A stretch of DNA of 64,000 bases, taken from the NCBI GenBank assembly GCA_947481685.1, contig CANKHA010000004.1, positions 87,268-151,267 on the forward strand. Direction: 5' to 3'. The notes beneath the pieces are model-generated. The model ran no database searches. It was not told the DNA's origin and saw only the letters and a program-made list of their open reading frames with translations. This stretch comes from Bradyrhizobiaceae bacterium. GTDB taxonomy: Bacteria > Pseudomonadota > Alphaproteobacteria > Rhizobiales > Xanthobacteraceae. Both the position numbers and the translations under genes were made by a program. Positions 11,969 through 19,749 of this stretch are shown here, in pieces (the first letter of the stretch is position 1; each line of letters starts with the position of its first letter).

Positions 11969-12475
11969 CTACTTCAGATCGAGTGAAAACGGATCGGCTT
12001 CGGACGCCATGTCGCCGGGGCCGATGGATTCGATCGCGGCGATCATCCGGCCCTGGCGTCCAAGAATATTGTCGGCAAGCGATACGATCAGCGGATTGGG
12101 CATGGCCGTGCGTGACGCGCGGCGCATGTCGTGCGCGATCTCCATTTCGTCGCGGTTTGGATTAAGCGCACAAGCTGCCGCGTAGGCGCCGGCGGTGGAA
12201 CGGCTGATGCCGGCATAGCAATGGATGACCATCGGTGCCGCGCGATCCCAACGGGTGACGAAACGCATCAGGTCCGCGACATGGTCCTCGCAGGGGTGAC
12301 GGTAACCATCGACCGCACAGGCGATGTCGTCCATTTCCAGATGCAGGTGGTTTCTGGCTTCGACGCTGGCCGGCCGCTCGACCTTCGAGATGTGCTTCAT
12401 CAGCGTAACGATATGGCGGGCGCCGGTCTCTTCGACGGTCTGGTGCAGGCGTGCCAGGGAACAGACGTGGATCAT
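11969..12475 (-). CDS. Tyrosine/dual-specificity phosphatase-like protein
   Basis: This 168-residue protein carries the P-loop HCYAGISRS, the Cys-X5-Arg signature of cysteine-based phosphatases, near residue 98. A candidate general-acid Asp lies in LEMDDIACA about 40 residues earlier. The spacing matches small cytosolic dual-specificity phosphatases of alphaproteobacteria. It lies between the HD hydrolase (44-base gap) and nadQ (7-base gap), so it is probably co-transcribed. The substrate is unknown, and the protein could dephosphorylate a nucleotide or sugar rather than a protein. Confidence 0.82.
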   Translation of the reverse strand: MIHVCSLARLHQTVEETGARHIVTLMKHISKVERPASVEARNHLHLEMDDIACAVDGYRHPCEDHVADLMRFVTRWDRAAPMVIHCYAGISRSTAGAYAAACALNPNRDEMEIAHDMRRASRTAMPNPLIVSLADNILGRQGRMIAAIESIGPGDMASEADPFSLDLK

Positions 12476-12519
12476 TGCCGATTTTAGGGCCCGGGGTTTG
12501 GCTTATGTGTGGCGCGGGG

Positions 12520-13161
12520 TTATTCCCGCGCGAGCGCCGTCAGCCTTTCGCGGTAACGTTCCTGCGCGACTTCTGCCGGCCACGGATTGAGGTAGTCCCG
12601 TTCCAACGCGGGCGAAAACACTGGCGGTTTTCCGAAGAAGCGCCGCGCCTCAGCCGCATCGAACCCGGCCAACCGCGTGGCCTCGAAATAGGCGGCGCCG
12701 AGGTCGGCTGCCTTGACCATGCGGATAACATCGTCCGGCATTTCCGGCGGCAGGCCGAAGCGAAGATGGATCGCCGCGAGGAGCCGCTTCTCAACCGCTT
12801 TGTACGAGTCTCCGATCACCACCTTGAACGGAGAGATCATGTCGCCGATCACGTATTCCGGCGCGTCATGCAGCACAAGTGCAAGTCGCTGTGTGCGATC
12901 AAGCCTCGGTGTCTTTGCCCGGGCGACGGCTTCCACCAGCAGGGTATGCTGCGCGACCGAAAAGATATTTGTGCCTTTGGTCTGGCCATTCCAGCGCGCA
13001 ACGCGCGCCAGCCCATGCGCGATATCGTCGATCTCGACATCGAGTGGGGAGGGATCGAGCAGATCGAGCCTGCGTCCCGACAACATGCGTTGCCACGCGC
13101 GCGGCGCGATTTGACGCGAAAGCTTGGGCGCAGGCGGAGGAGATTTTTTCTTTTGCGGCAC
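12520..13161 (-). CDS. HD-domain phosphohydrolase (YfbR-like)
   Basis: This is an approximately 213-residue metal-dependent phosphohydrolase of the HD superfamily. HD ligands are seen in FSVAQHTLLVEA and the HD pair of ALVLHDAPEYVIGDM, in the arrangement of YfbR-like 5'-nucleotidases. The C-terminal half continues with VKAADLGAAYFEATRLAG. The GTG at 13161 is chosen because it starts 5 bases after the tag stop and gives a basic VPQKKKSPPPAP leader. An ATG at 13206 would overlap tag by about 40 bases. A role in nucleotide turnover fits the family but the substrate is not determined. Confidence 0.8.
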   Translation of the reverse strand: MPQKKKSPPPAPKLSRQIAPRAWQRMLSGRRLDLLDPSPLDVEIDDIAHGLARVARWNGQTKGTNIFSVAQHTLLVEAVARAKTPRLDRTQRLALVLHDAPEYVIGDMISPFKVVIGDSYKAVEKRLLAAIHLRFGLPPEMPDDVIRMVKAADLGAAYFEATRLAGFDAAEARRFFGKPPVFSPALERDYLNPWPAEVAQERYRERLTALARE

Positions 13162-13166
13162 GGCGT

Positions 13167-13766
13167 CTATTTCGCAAGCTTCGCGCAGGCTTCGTGGCGA
13201 TGGCATGTTACGAGATGATCGTTGACCATTCCGACCGCCTGCATGAAGGCATAAACGATAGTGGGTCCGCAGAATTTGAATCCGCGCAGTTTGAGTTCCT
13301 TTGACATCATGCGGGAGACATCGGTTTCCGTCGGAACCTGCTTGAATGTCCGCAAGCCGCCGTCCTTCGGCTTGCCACCGGCCATGTCCCACAGCAGCGC
13401 GGAGAAGCCCGGGCCTTTCTCCATCGCCTCGAGCCATCCCCGCGCTGAAAGCACGGCGCCTTCGATCTTGGCGCGGTTGCGCACGATGCCGGCATCGAGC
13501 ATCAGCTTCTCGATTTTCGCCGGTTTATAACGCGCAATCTTTTCCGGGACGAAGTCATCGAAGGCGCGGCGGAAATTGTCGCGCTTGCGCAGGATCGTGA
13601 TCCACGACAGTCCTGCCTGGAAACCGTCGAGCACGAGCTTTTCGTAGAGCGCGCGATCGTCGTATTCCGGCACGCCCCATTCCTCGTCGTGGTAGGCGAC
13701 GTAGAGCGGATCTTCGCCCGGCCAGGGGCAGCGGATCGGCTCTTTTGATGTACGAAGCGCGGTCAT
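13167..13766 (-). CDS. tag: DNA-3-methyladenine glycosylase I
   Basis: Tag excises 3-methyladenine from alkylated DNA to start base excision repair. The 199-residue protein has the expected N-terminal Zn ligands in RCPWPGEDPLYVAYHDEEWG and the C-terminal pair in NDHLVTCHRH. It also has the helix-hairpin region DGFQAGLSWITILRKRDNFR, where the conserved Glu is part of the base pocket. The ATG overlaps the ygfZ stop (ATGA), so the upstream 14 in-frame residues are discarded. It is the second gene of a leftward operon. Confidence 0.95.
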   Translation of the reverse strand: MTALRTSKEPIRCPWPGEDPLYVAYHDEEWGVPEYDDRALYEKLVLDGFQAGLSWITILRKRDNFRRAFDDFVPEKIARYKPAKIEKLMLDAGIVRNRAKIEGAVLSARGWLEAMEKGPGFSALLWDMAGGKPKDGGLRTFKQVPTETDVSRMMSKELKLRGFKFCGPTIVYAFMQAVGMVNDHLVTCHRHEACAKLAK

Positions 13767-14653
13767 TCGGCGGCCTTGGTCTCTCCGGGAAATGCAAACC
13801 TTGCCCACTCTGGCTTTATGATACGTAGCGCTACACCGCCGGCCATCAATGGCGTGCCGGATGCCAGAGCATCCTCCGCGCGGTCCAGCCTCAGCATGGC
13901 AACGCCGCGTCCCTCGGCAGTGGAACCAAGCATGCCGACGGTCTTTTCACCTGCGGTCACCGCCATTCCTGCTTCCGGTGCGAATCCCTCATAAGCCACG
14001 GGAACGATACGCGTGCGCGCGGTGCCGCGGTGTTCGATGCGCGACACCACTTCCTGCCCGATGTAGCAGCCCTTCTTGAAATCCACGCCGCCGAGCTGGT
14101 CCATGTCGGTATCGTGCGGAAAGGCGTCGCCGTAGATGAAATCCTGTCCACCGCGCGGCACACCCAATGCGATGCGATGCGATTCATATGCGGCAGCGTC
14201 GGTCAGCACCGCTCCAAGTTCCGCAGCAGCATCGCTAGCGAGATCGGGCGGCAGGATGCAGCGCAGGCCGAGCGCAAGCAACCGCGGATCGGTAAACAGC
14301 AGGCCGCATTCGGTTGCGCCCGTTCCGTCCCATACCGCCATCACGGCCAGCGTGTCGGACAAATCCTCGATCGTGATCCTGGCACGCAGGCGATAGAGGG
14401 TGAGCTTCTGCACCAGCGTCTGGGCGAGGGCCCGCGGACAATCGAGGAAGAAGCCGCCGCCATCGGCCGCTTCAGCTTCGGCAATGATGAAGTCCGCGAT
14501 GATCTTGCCCTGCGGCGTCAGCAGCGCGGCGAAGCGCGCCTCGCCCGGCGCGAGGGTGCTCACGTCGGCCGTGACGAGGCCGTGCAGGAAACGGCGCGCA
14601 TCGTCGCCCGCTACCTTGACCACGCCGCGATCGGGGAGGAGTGCCGCTTTCAT
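13763..14653 (-). CDS. ygfZ: YgfZ/GcvT-like folate-binding protein
   Basis: YgfZ is a tetrahydrofolate-binding protein that supports repair or maturation of certain Fe-S enzymes. The family signature KGCYIGQEVVSRIEHRG is intact, including the redox-active Cys, near residue 195. The N-terminal GcvT-like domain is seen in VVKVAGDDARRFLHGLVTADV. The 296-residue length is typical of alphaproteobacterial members. It is the first gene of the run ending with nadQ, and its stop overlaps the tag start. The upstream gene pyrC is divergent. Confidence 0.93.
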   Translation of the reverse strand: MKAALLPDRGVVKVAGDDARRFLHGLVTADVSTLAPGEARFAALLTPQGKIIADFIIAEAEAADGGGFFLDCPRALAQTLVQKLTLYRLRARITIEDLSDTLAVMAVWDGTGATECGLLFTDPRLLALGLRCILPPDLASDAAAELGAVLTDAAAYESHRIALGVPRGGQDFIYGDAFPHDTDMDQLGGVDFKKGCYIGQEVVSRIEHRGTARTRIVPVAYEGFAPEAGMAVTAGEKTVGMLGSTAEGRGVAMLRLDRAEDALASGTPLMAGGVALRIIKPEWARFAFPGETKAAE

Positions 14654-14842
14654 GAACCGCCGGTTCGTCAGGATTGGCCGCGCCGAGACTCACGCGACTT
14701 TCTACAATTGGACCCGGCGGGTCGGCATCGCAAGCCCGCCGGACGCGGGGATGGCGCGACGAATTTCCCCCGCATTATGAAGCGAATAGCGGCCTTTGAC
14801 CCCTTGTGCGACCGGCGCACCGTGTATTACGCCTAATGCCGC

Positions 14843-16183
14843 ATGGCAGAAACGTATGATCTGATCCTCAAGGGCGGAACCGTCGTCAATCACGATGGCG
14901 AAGGTGTCCGCGATCTCGCCATCCGTGGCGGGAAGATCGTGGCGATCGGGGATGTGCCCGGCACTGCCGCTGAAACGGTCGATTGCCGCGGGTTGCATGT
15001 CCTTCCGGGCGTGATCGATACCCAGGTGCATTTCCGCGAACCCGGCCCGATGCACAAGGAAGACCTGGAATCCGGCTCGCTCGGCGCGGTGATGGGTGGC
15101 GTCACCGGCGTGTTCGAGATGCCCAACACCGACCCGAACACGACCAGCGCCGAGACCCTGGCCGACAAGGTGAGGCGCGGGCATCACCGGATGCACTGCG
15201 ATTTCGCATTCTATGTCGGCGGCACGCACGAGAACCACAAGGATTTGCCCGAGCTCGAAAAACTTCCCGGCTGCTGCGGCGTGAAAGTGTTCATGGGCTC
15301 ATCCACCGGCAACCTGCTGGTGGAAGACGACGGCGGTGTGCGGGATATTCTCAAGCTCATCCATCGCCGCGCCGCCTTCCATTCCGAAGACGAATACCGC
15401 CTGCGCGAACGGCAAGGTTTGCGCATCCCGGGCGATCCGCGGTCGCATCCGGTCTGGCGCGACGTCGATACTGCGCTGATATGCACGCAGCGGCTGGTGC
15501 GGCTGGCTCACGAGACCGGCAAGCGCATCCACGTGCTGCATGTCTCGACGGCGCAGGAGATGGAATTCCTCGCCGCACACAAGGACGTCGCCTCGGTCGA
15601 AACCACGCCGCACCATCTCACGCTGGAAGCACCCGATTGCTACGATCGTCTCGGCACTTTCGCGCAGATGAATCCGCCGGTGCGTGATGCTTCGCACCGT
15701 GCCGGCATCTGGCGCGGATTGGCGCAGGGCGTGGTCGATGTGCTTGGCTCCGATCACGCGCCGCATACCCGCGAAGAAAAGGCCAAGGTCTATCCCGCCA
15801 GTCCATCCGGTATGACAGGCGTACAAACTCTGGTTCCGCTCATGCTGGACCACGTCAACGCGGGACGGCTCTCGCTCCAGCGTTTCGTCGATCTCACCAG
15901 TGCAGGACCGGCGCGTTTGTTCGGAATCGCTACAAAGGGACGTATCGCGGCTGGATACGATGCCGATTTCACCGTGGTCGATCTGCGGCGGCGTGAAACC
16001 ATTATTGATAGCTGGATCAAATCCAGAGCAGGTTGGACGCCTTATAACGGCGTCACTGTGACCGGCTGGCCGATTGGAACGTTTATCCGTGGCCGTAAGG
16101 TGATGTGGGAAGGCGAATTGACGGGCGCCTCACAAGGCGAAGCCATTGTCTTCTCCGAAACACTGGCGCCTCTGGCGCATTAA
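14843..16183 (+). CDS. pyrC: Dihydroorotase
   Basis: This 446-residue type I amidohydrolase is predicted to interconvert carbamoyl-aspartate and dihydroorotate in pyrimidine synthesis. The metal-site motif DTQVHFREPG is at about residue 60, VFEMPNTDPNT follows, and the late ligand Asp lies in LGSDHAPHTREEK. The C-terminal composite domain reads ATKGRIAAGYDADFTVVDL. It stands alone, with no pyrB beside it. Related amidohydrolases such as allantoinase cannot be fully excluded, but the motif set and length fit dihydroorotase best. Confidence 0.9.
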   Translation: MAETYDLILKGGTVVNHDGEGVRDLAIRGGKIVAIGDVPGTAAETVDCRGLHVLPGVIDTQVHFREPGPMHKEDLESGSLGAVMGGVTGVFEMPNTDPNTTSAETLADKVRRGHHRMHCDFAFYVGGTHENHKDLPELEKLPGCCGVKVFMGSSTGNLLVEDDGGVRDILKLIHRRAAFHSEDEYRLRERQGLRIPGDPRSHPVWRDVDTALICTQRLVRLAHETGKRIHVLHVSTAQEMEFLAAHKDVASVETTPHHLTLEAPDCYDRLGTFAQMNPPVRDASHRAGIWRGLAQGVVDVLGSDHAPHTREEKAKVYPASPSGMTGVQTLVPLMLDHVNAGRLSLQRFVDLTSAGPARLFGIATKGRIAAGYDADFTVVDLRRRETIIDSWIKSRAGWTPYNGVTVTGWPIGTFIRGRKVMWEGELTGASQGEAIVFSETLAPLAH

Positions 16184-16348
16184 ATTGCAACGGCTTGGTG
16201 ACGTGGCTGCAATTTGAGCACCACCGCGCCTTATCTTTTATATCTAGATACTCCTGTTCTTTTCCTCTGGCTGGCCACGAATATTTGCTGTTGGCTGGTG
16301 TTTCAACATTGGCTGCACAGGCCGCAGCCTTTGGTTTCTTAAGCCTCC

Positions 16349-17098
16349 ATGAATTCCGATCTTATTTCCTACCGCGTCCTGCTCGCCGTGCCGTCTGCAT
16401 CGCTGCGCGGGTTATTGCGCCAAGGCGCCGGTCAGGCCTCGGTGTCGGCCGAGATCGCCGAAGCAGACAGTGCGGCGGTAGCGGAGGCTTTGCTCGCGCG
16501 GGGCGGCATCGATCTCGTGTTGCTGGATGGCGGCCTATCACCGGACGACAAGACGCGCATCTGTAAGGCGGCCCAGGCAACCAGGGAGCAGCCTCTTGTC
16601 ATCGCTCTCGGCAAGCATGGCGAGGAAGGCGATGCCGACGGGTGCGTGCGCAAGCCCGGTAGTGCTGATGACGCTCAAAAAACCATCGATGGCTGTATTC
16701 GCGCTGGACTGCCAACACGGGCGCTGGTGGTCGATGACTCATCGACCATGCGCGGTATTGTTCGGAAGATCCTCTCGGCAAGCAAATTTCCGGTAGAGGT
16801 GGGGGACACCGATGACGCCGGCAAGGCAGTTGAGGAGGTCGAAACCGGAAATTTCGATATTGTCTTGCTAGACTGCGACATGCCGGGAGTGGATGGGCTC
16901 GCGATCCTTACAGAGATAAGACGTCTGGCGCCTCACGTAACAGTCGTGATCATGACGTCCACCGACGACCACAGTGTCACCGATCGCGCGCGTCTTGCCG
17001 GGGCGACCGAGTTTCTCAAAAAGCCGTTCTATCCGGCTGATGTCGATGCGGTGCTTTACCGCTTCCATCAAATAGAAGCGCCAGCCCGCAAGAGCTGA
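16349..17098 (+). CDS. Response regulator with two receiver domains, the first degenerate
   Basis: This 249-residue protein consists of two CheY-like folds with no output domain. The second (about residues 122-245) has a full phosphorylation site: the acidic pair in ALVVDDSSTMRGIV, Asp175 in IVLLDCDMPG, Thr in VVIMTSTDD and Lys in TEFLKKPF. The first (about residues 7-115) keeps an Asp at LVLLDGG but its N-terminus, RVLLAVPSASLRG, lacks the acidic pair, so it probably is not phosphorylated. A role in a phosphorelay or chemotaxis-like pathway is inferred. No histidine kinase is adjacent. Confidence 0.88.
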   Translation: MNSDLISYRVLLAVPSASLRGLLRQGAGQASVSAEIAEADSAAVAEALLARGGIDLVLLDGGLSPDDKTRICKAAQATREQPLVIALGKHGEEGDADGCVRKPGSADDAQKTIDGCIRAGLPTRALVVDDSSTMRGIVRKILSASKFPVEVGDTDDAGKAVEEVETGNFDIVLLDCDMPGVDGLAILTEIRRLAPHVTVVIMTSTDDHSVTDRARLAGATEFLKKPFYPADVDAVLYRFHQIEAPARKS

Positions 17099-17133
17099 CG
17101 GGCTTCAACGATCAGCGAAATGAAAAGGGCGTG

Positions 17134-17400
17134 TTACTGGCGCGCCAGATCGAGGGAGAATTCGCCGTTCCGGATGCGACTGGCGAGACCTGCCGCATAT
17201 TCCGCGGTGGCTTCTTCGCCGTAGGTCGTCACAAGTTCTGCGAGGGCGGCGAACAGGCAGCTCTGCGCCAGGCAGTCTCCATCGACGCCATCGAGGCGGG
17301 CTTCCGCCCATGCTTCCTGCAAATAGCCGAGCGCGACCTTTTTCTGCTCGAGATCCTGGATCGGATTCTGAGCAGTATGTTCGCGCGTTGAAGAGCTCAT
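17134..17400 (-). CDS. Small conserved hypothetical protein
   Basis: This 88-residue soluble acidic protein has no function I recognise. It is predicted to be mostly helical (DLEQKKVALGYLQEAWAEAR, FAALAELVTTYGEEATAEYA). The ATG at 17400 is preferred over a longer frame because GGGGAC lies upstream at a suitable distance. The frame is free of rare codons and has the strong third-position GC of its neighbours, which supports expression. It converges on the two-receiver regulator gene. Similar small proteins occur widely in Rhizobiales, to my recollection. Confidence 0.7.
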   Translation of the reverse strand: MSSSTREHTAQNPIQDLEQKKVALGYLQEAWAEARLDGVDGDCLAQSCLFAALAELVTTYGEEATAEYAAGLASRIRNGEFSLDLARQ

Positions 17401-17516
17401 GGCCGTCCCCGAGGCTATCGGTAGCCCCAACTATCGTTTGTCCTGAGCGAGACGTTAGCACGCGCCCTCCGGGGGAGAAGGGCACAGTTTTAGGAAAGGT
17501 TAATTCGCCTGAGGCG

Positions 17517-17894
17517 TTAATTCGCGTAGCGGGCCGTAATTTCCCGAGAGATTTTAGAGCCTTCTTCCAGATAGCGGCGGATCGCGACATCGGCCGCGGG
17601 CGTGCAGGTCCGATAGGTCTGTTGAAAACTGCGGTAGCCGCGGTTGAAGCTCGCGACAATCCGCGCCCGGCGGTCTCCGGCCGATGTTTCAGCCTCCATC
17701 AGCGCCTGCATTTCGTTGCGCCAGCGCTGGCCTTCCTTGGCGCCGCACAAGCCGCGCAAATAATGCAGTGCGCCGAGGATTTCCGACAACCGCTGCAGGT
17801 CGCCGTCAAACGGCGCTGCGCCGGTTTGCGCGCGCGCGGGCGCAGCCGGTATCGCCAGCACCACAGCCATTAGTATTAAAAGTGCTTTCAGCAT
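17517..17894 (-). CDS. TIGR02301 family secreted protein
   Basis: This 125-residue protein resembles the alphaproteobacterial TIGR02301 family of unknown function. A clear signal peptide (MLKALLILMAVVLAIPAAPARAQ) precedes a helical mature domain. That domain contains RLSEILGALHYLRGLCG, a second Cys in TYRTCTPAADVAIRRYL, and many Arg residues. The two cysteines could form a disulfide in the periplasm. The start at 17894 is chosen because it begins the signal peptide. The Nudix gene lies upstream on the same strand, a pairing I recall from related genomes. Confidence 0.85.
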   Translation of the reverse strand: MLKALLILMAVVLAIPAAPARAQTGAAPFDGDLQRLSEILGALHYLRGLCGAKEGQRWRNEMQALMEAETSAGDRRARIVASFNRGYRSFQQTYRTCTPAADVAIRRYLEEGSKISREITARYAN

Positions 17895-17979
17895 GTCCGA
17901 CCGAGCTATGCCCCGATGCGCGAGGGGCGGCAAGCCGGTTTTTATATCGTGGTTGAGGTGGCGCTTAATTATGGCGCCG

Positions 17980-18417
17980 TCAGGACGCGTGCTTCTCAAA
18001 GGCGGCCGCGACGATTTCGGCCAATCCTTCGGTCGTGGAGAGGCCACCCAGGCCGGCGGGCTCGATCCAGCGCGCCTCGGAAAGCTCTTCGTTTAACCGG
18101 GGCTCCCCCCCGGTCCAGCGGGCGGCAAAGGCCAGGATGACGAAATGGCGCTGGATCCGGTTGCCGTCGTCCCGGCTGATCACTTCGCGGGTGCCCGCCA
18201 GTGCTACTGGCTCGATGCAAAGGCCGGTCTCTTCGCGCACCTCGCGTTTGATCGCATCGGTCAGGCTTTCACCCGCCTCGACCACGCCACCGGGCAGCGT
18301 GAACAATCCTTGCATCGGCGGACGCGCGCGCCGCACCAGCAGGAATTCATCGTTGCGAATAATAACGGCGCTGACGGCGAGGACAGGGCGGTCGGGATAG
18401 TGTCTGGGGTCGCTCAC
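17980..18417 (-). CDS. Nudix hydrolase
   Basis: This 145-residue hydrolase carries an intact Nudix box, GGVVEAGESLTDAIKREV followed by REETGL, at about residues 43-65. It is preceded by VSAVIIRNDEFLLVRRARPP. This composition resembles small ADP-ribose or mutated-nucleotide pyrophosphatases, but the substrate cannot be fixed from sequence. It begins with GTG only 3 bases after the stop of the upstream conserved hypothetical gene, so the two are probably co-transcribed. The TIGR02301 gene follows downstream. Confidence 0.9.
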   Translation of the reverse strand: MSDPRHYPDRPVLAVSAVIIRNDEFLLVRRARPPMQGLFTLPGGVVEAGESLTDAIKREVREETGLCIEPVALAGTREVISRDDGNRIQRHFVILAFAARWTGGEPRLNEELSEARWIEPAGLGGLSTTEGLAEIVAAAFEKHAS

Positions 18418-18420
18418 CGG

Positions 18421-18906
18421 TCAGCGCGCCATCACCGCATCGACCGCTATTTGCGGCGCGGCGTCTTGTCCCGATTCGCTTTGCGCAGTTTCGGTTCCAT
18501 TGATGACGGCGCCGGCACGGGCAACCAGCGGCTTGATCCAGCGCACCGCGACATTGGCCACCGTCATTGCGGCGCGGTCGGACAGATTGTCCTGACGCAT
18601 CACGTTGCGTGTCGCCATCAGGATCTCGTTCATGGAGGTTGCGACCGTATCGAGCAGGTTGCGCAACGCCGGATCGGCTTCGTTATAGGCGGCGATGGCG
18701 ACATCGCGGTGTTTCGATTGCGATGCGGCGAAATGCTCGGTGTATTTCTTCGGACTCCAGGCAAAGAAATCTTCCCGGCACTCCGGCAGCTCGGCAAACA
18801 GTTCGAGCAGCATGATCGCTTCGTTGAAATGGTTGAGATAGTCCGTGGCCAATCCTGTGCGCGGATTGACGTTGGCCTCGATCAGACGGGCGTCGTTGGC
18901 GGACAT
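18421..18906 (-). CDS. Conserved hypothetical helical protein
   Basis: This 161-residue protein has no function I can name. It is soluble, with no signal peptide, and appears all-helical (TDYLNHFNEAIMLLELFAEL, AALRNL-type segments, RAAMTVANVAVRWIKPLVAR). A conserved-looking aromatic stretch, CREDFFAWSPKKYTEHF, lies near residue 45. Its stop is 3 bases before the Nudix start, which suggests an operon. Similar proteins of this size occur in Rhodopseudomonas and Bradyrhizobium, to my recollection, without experimental function. Confidence 0.72.
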   Translation of the reverse strand: MSANDARLIEANVNPRTGLATDYLNHFNEAIMLLELFAELPECREDFFAWSPKKYTEHFAASQSKHRDVAIAAYNEADPALRNLLDTVATSMNEILMATRNVMRQDNLSDRAAMTVANVAVRWIKPLVARAGAVINGTETAQSESGQDAAPQIAVDAVMAR

Positions 18907-18998
18907 GGGTTCTGAGAGCCAGTGTGGTAACGAAATACTCTGGACATGTGGAATTAATGCATTGTTAAGCGCGCATTTGAAGCCGCATATATTCTTCC

Positions 18999-19748
18999 AT
19001 GTGTGGCCGTTTTCTTCTCATCTCCCCGCCGGCAATCATCAAGATGCTGTTTCGCTACAAGGAGCAGCCGAATTTTCCTGCGCGCTTCAATATCGCGCCG
19101 ACGCAGCCGATTGCGGCGGTGCGGTTCTTCGAAGGCGAGCGGCAATTTGCGCTGCTGCGGTGGGGACTGATCCCTGGCTGGGTGAAAGATCCGCGCACAT
19201 TTCCCCTTGTTTTCAATGCGCGCGGCGAATCCGTTCTGGAGAAGCCGGCTTTCAAGTCAGCGATGCGTTACCGGCGATGTCTGATTCCGGCCGACGGCTT
19301 TTACGAATGGAAGCAGGCCGGCAAGCGCAGGCAACCGCATCTTATTCGTCCGCGCGACGGTGGCCCGATGGCCTTTGCCGGTTTGTGGGAAAGCTGGATG
19401 GGACCGAACGGCGAAGAAATGGAAACCGCGGCAATTGTCACCACAACGGCGAATGCGCAACTCACGCCATTGCATCACCGTATGCCGGTGATCGTGCCGC
19501 CGGAGGCTTTCGATTTCTGGCTCGACCACCGCAACGTGGATGCGGAGCAAGCGATGAAGCTGGTCAGGCCCGCGCGCGACGGTTTGCTTGATATTTACCC
19601 GGTAAGCGATGCGGTGGGTCGCGTCGCGAACGACAGCGCGGAACTCATCGAGCCGGTGGCTGAACTCACCGAAGCTGAAGCGGTTGCGCCAAAGCCACGG
19701 AAATCCGCCAAGGCCAAGATAGACAACGGCCAGGCGTCGCTGTTTTAA
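18999..19748 (+). CDS. SOS response-associated peptidase (SRAP, YedK/HMCES family)
   Basis: SRAP proteins form a protective covalent link to abasic sites in single-stranded DNA through Cys2. Here the start gives MCGRFLLI, so Cys2 is present once Met is removed. Other active-site residues are the Asn in ARFNIAPTQP, the Glu of GFYEW, and the His in TPLHHRMPVIV. The 249-residue length is usual, with a Lys/Ala-rich C-terminal tail (KPRKSAKAKIDNG). It is transcribed alone and divergently from the Nudix group. It acts in the cytoplasm in DNA repair. Confidence 0.95.
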   Translation: MCGRFLLISPPAIIKMLFRYKEQPNFPARFNIAPTQPIAAVRFFEGERQFALLRWGLIPGWVKDPRTFPLVFNARGESVLEKPAFKSAMRYRRCLIPADGFYEWKQAGKRRQPHLIRPRDGGPMAFAGLWESWMGPNGEEMETAAIVTTTANAQLTPLHHRMPVIVPPEAFDFWLDHRNVDAEQAMKLVRPARDGLLDIYPVSDAVGRVANDSAELIEPVAELTEAEAVAPKPRKSAKAKIDNGQASLF

Positions 19749-19749
19749 T

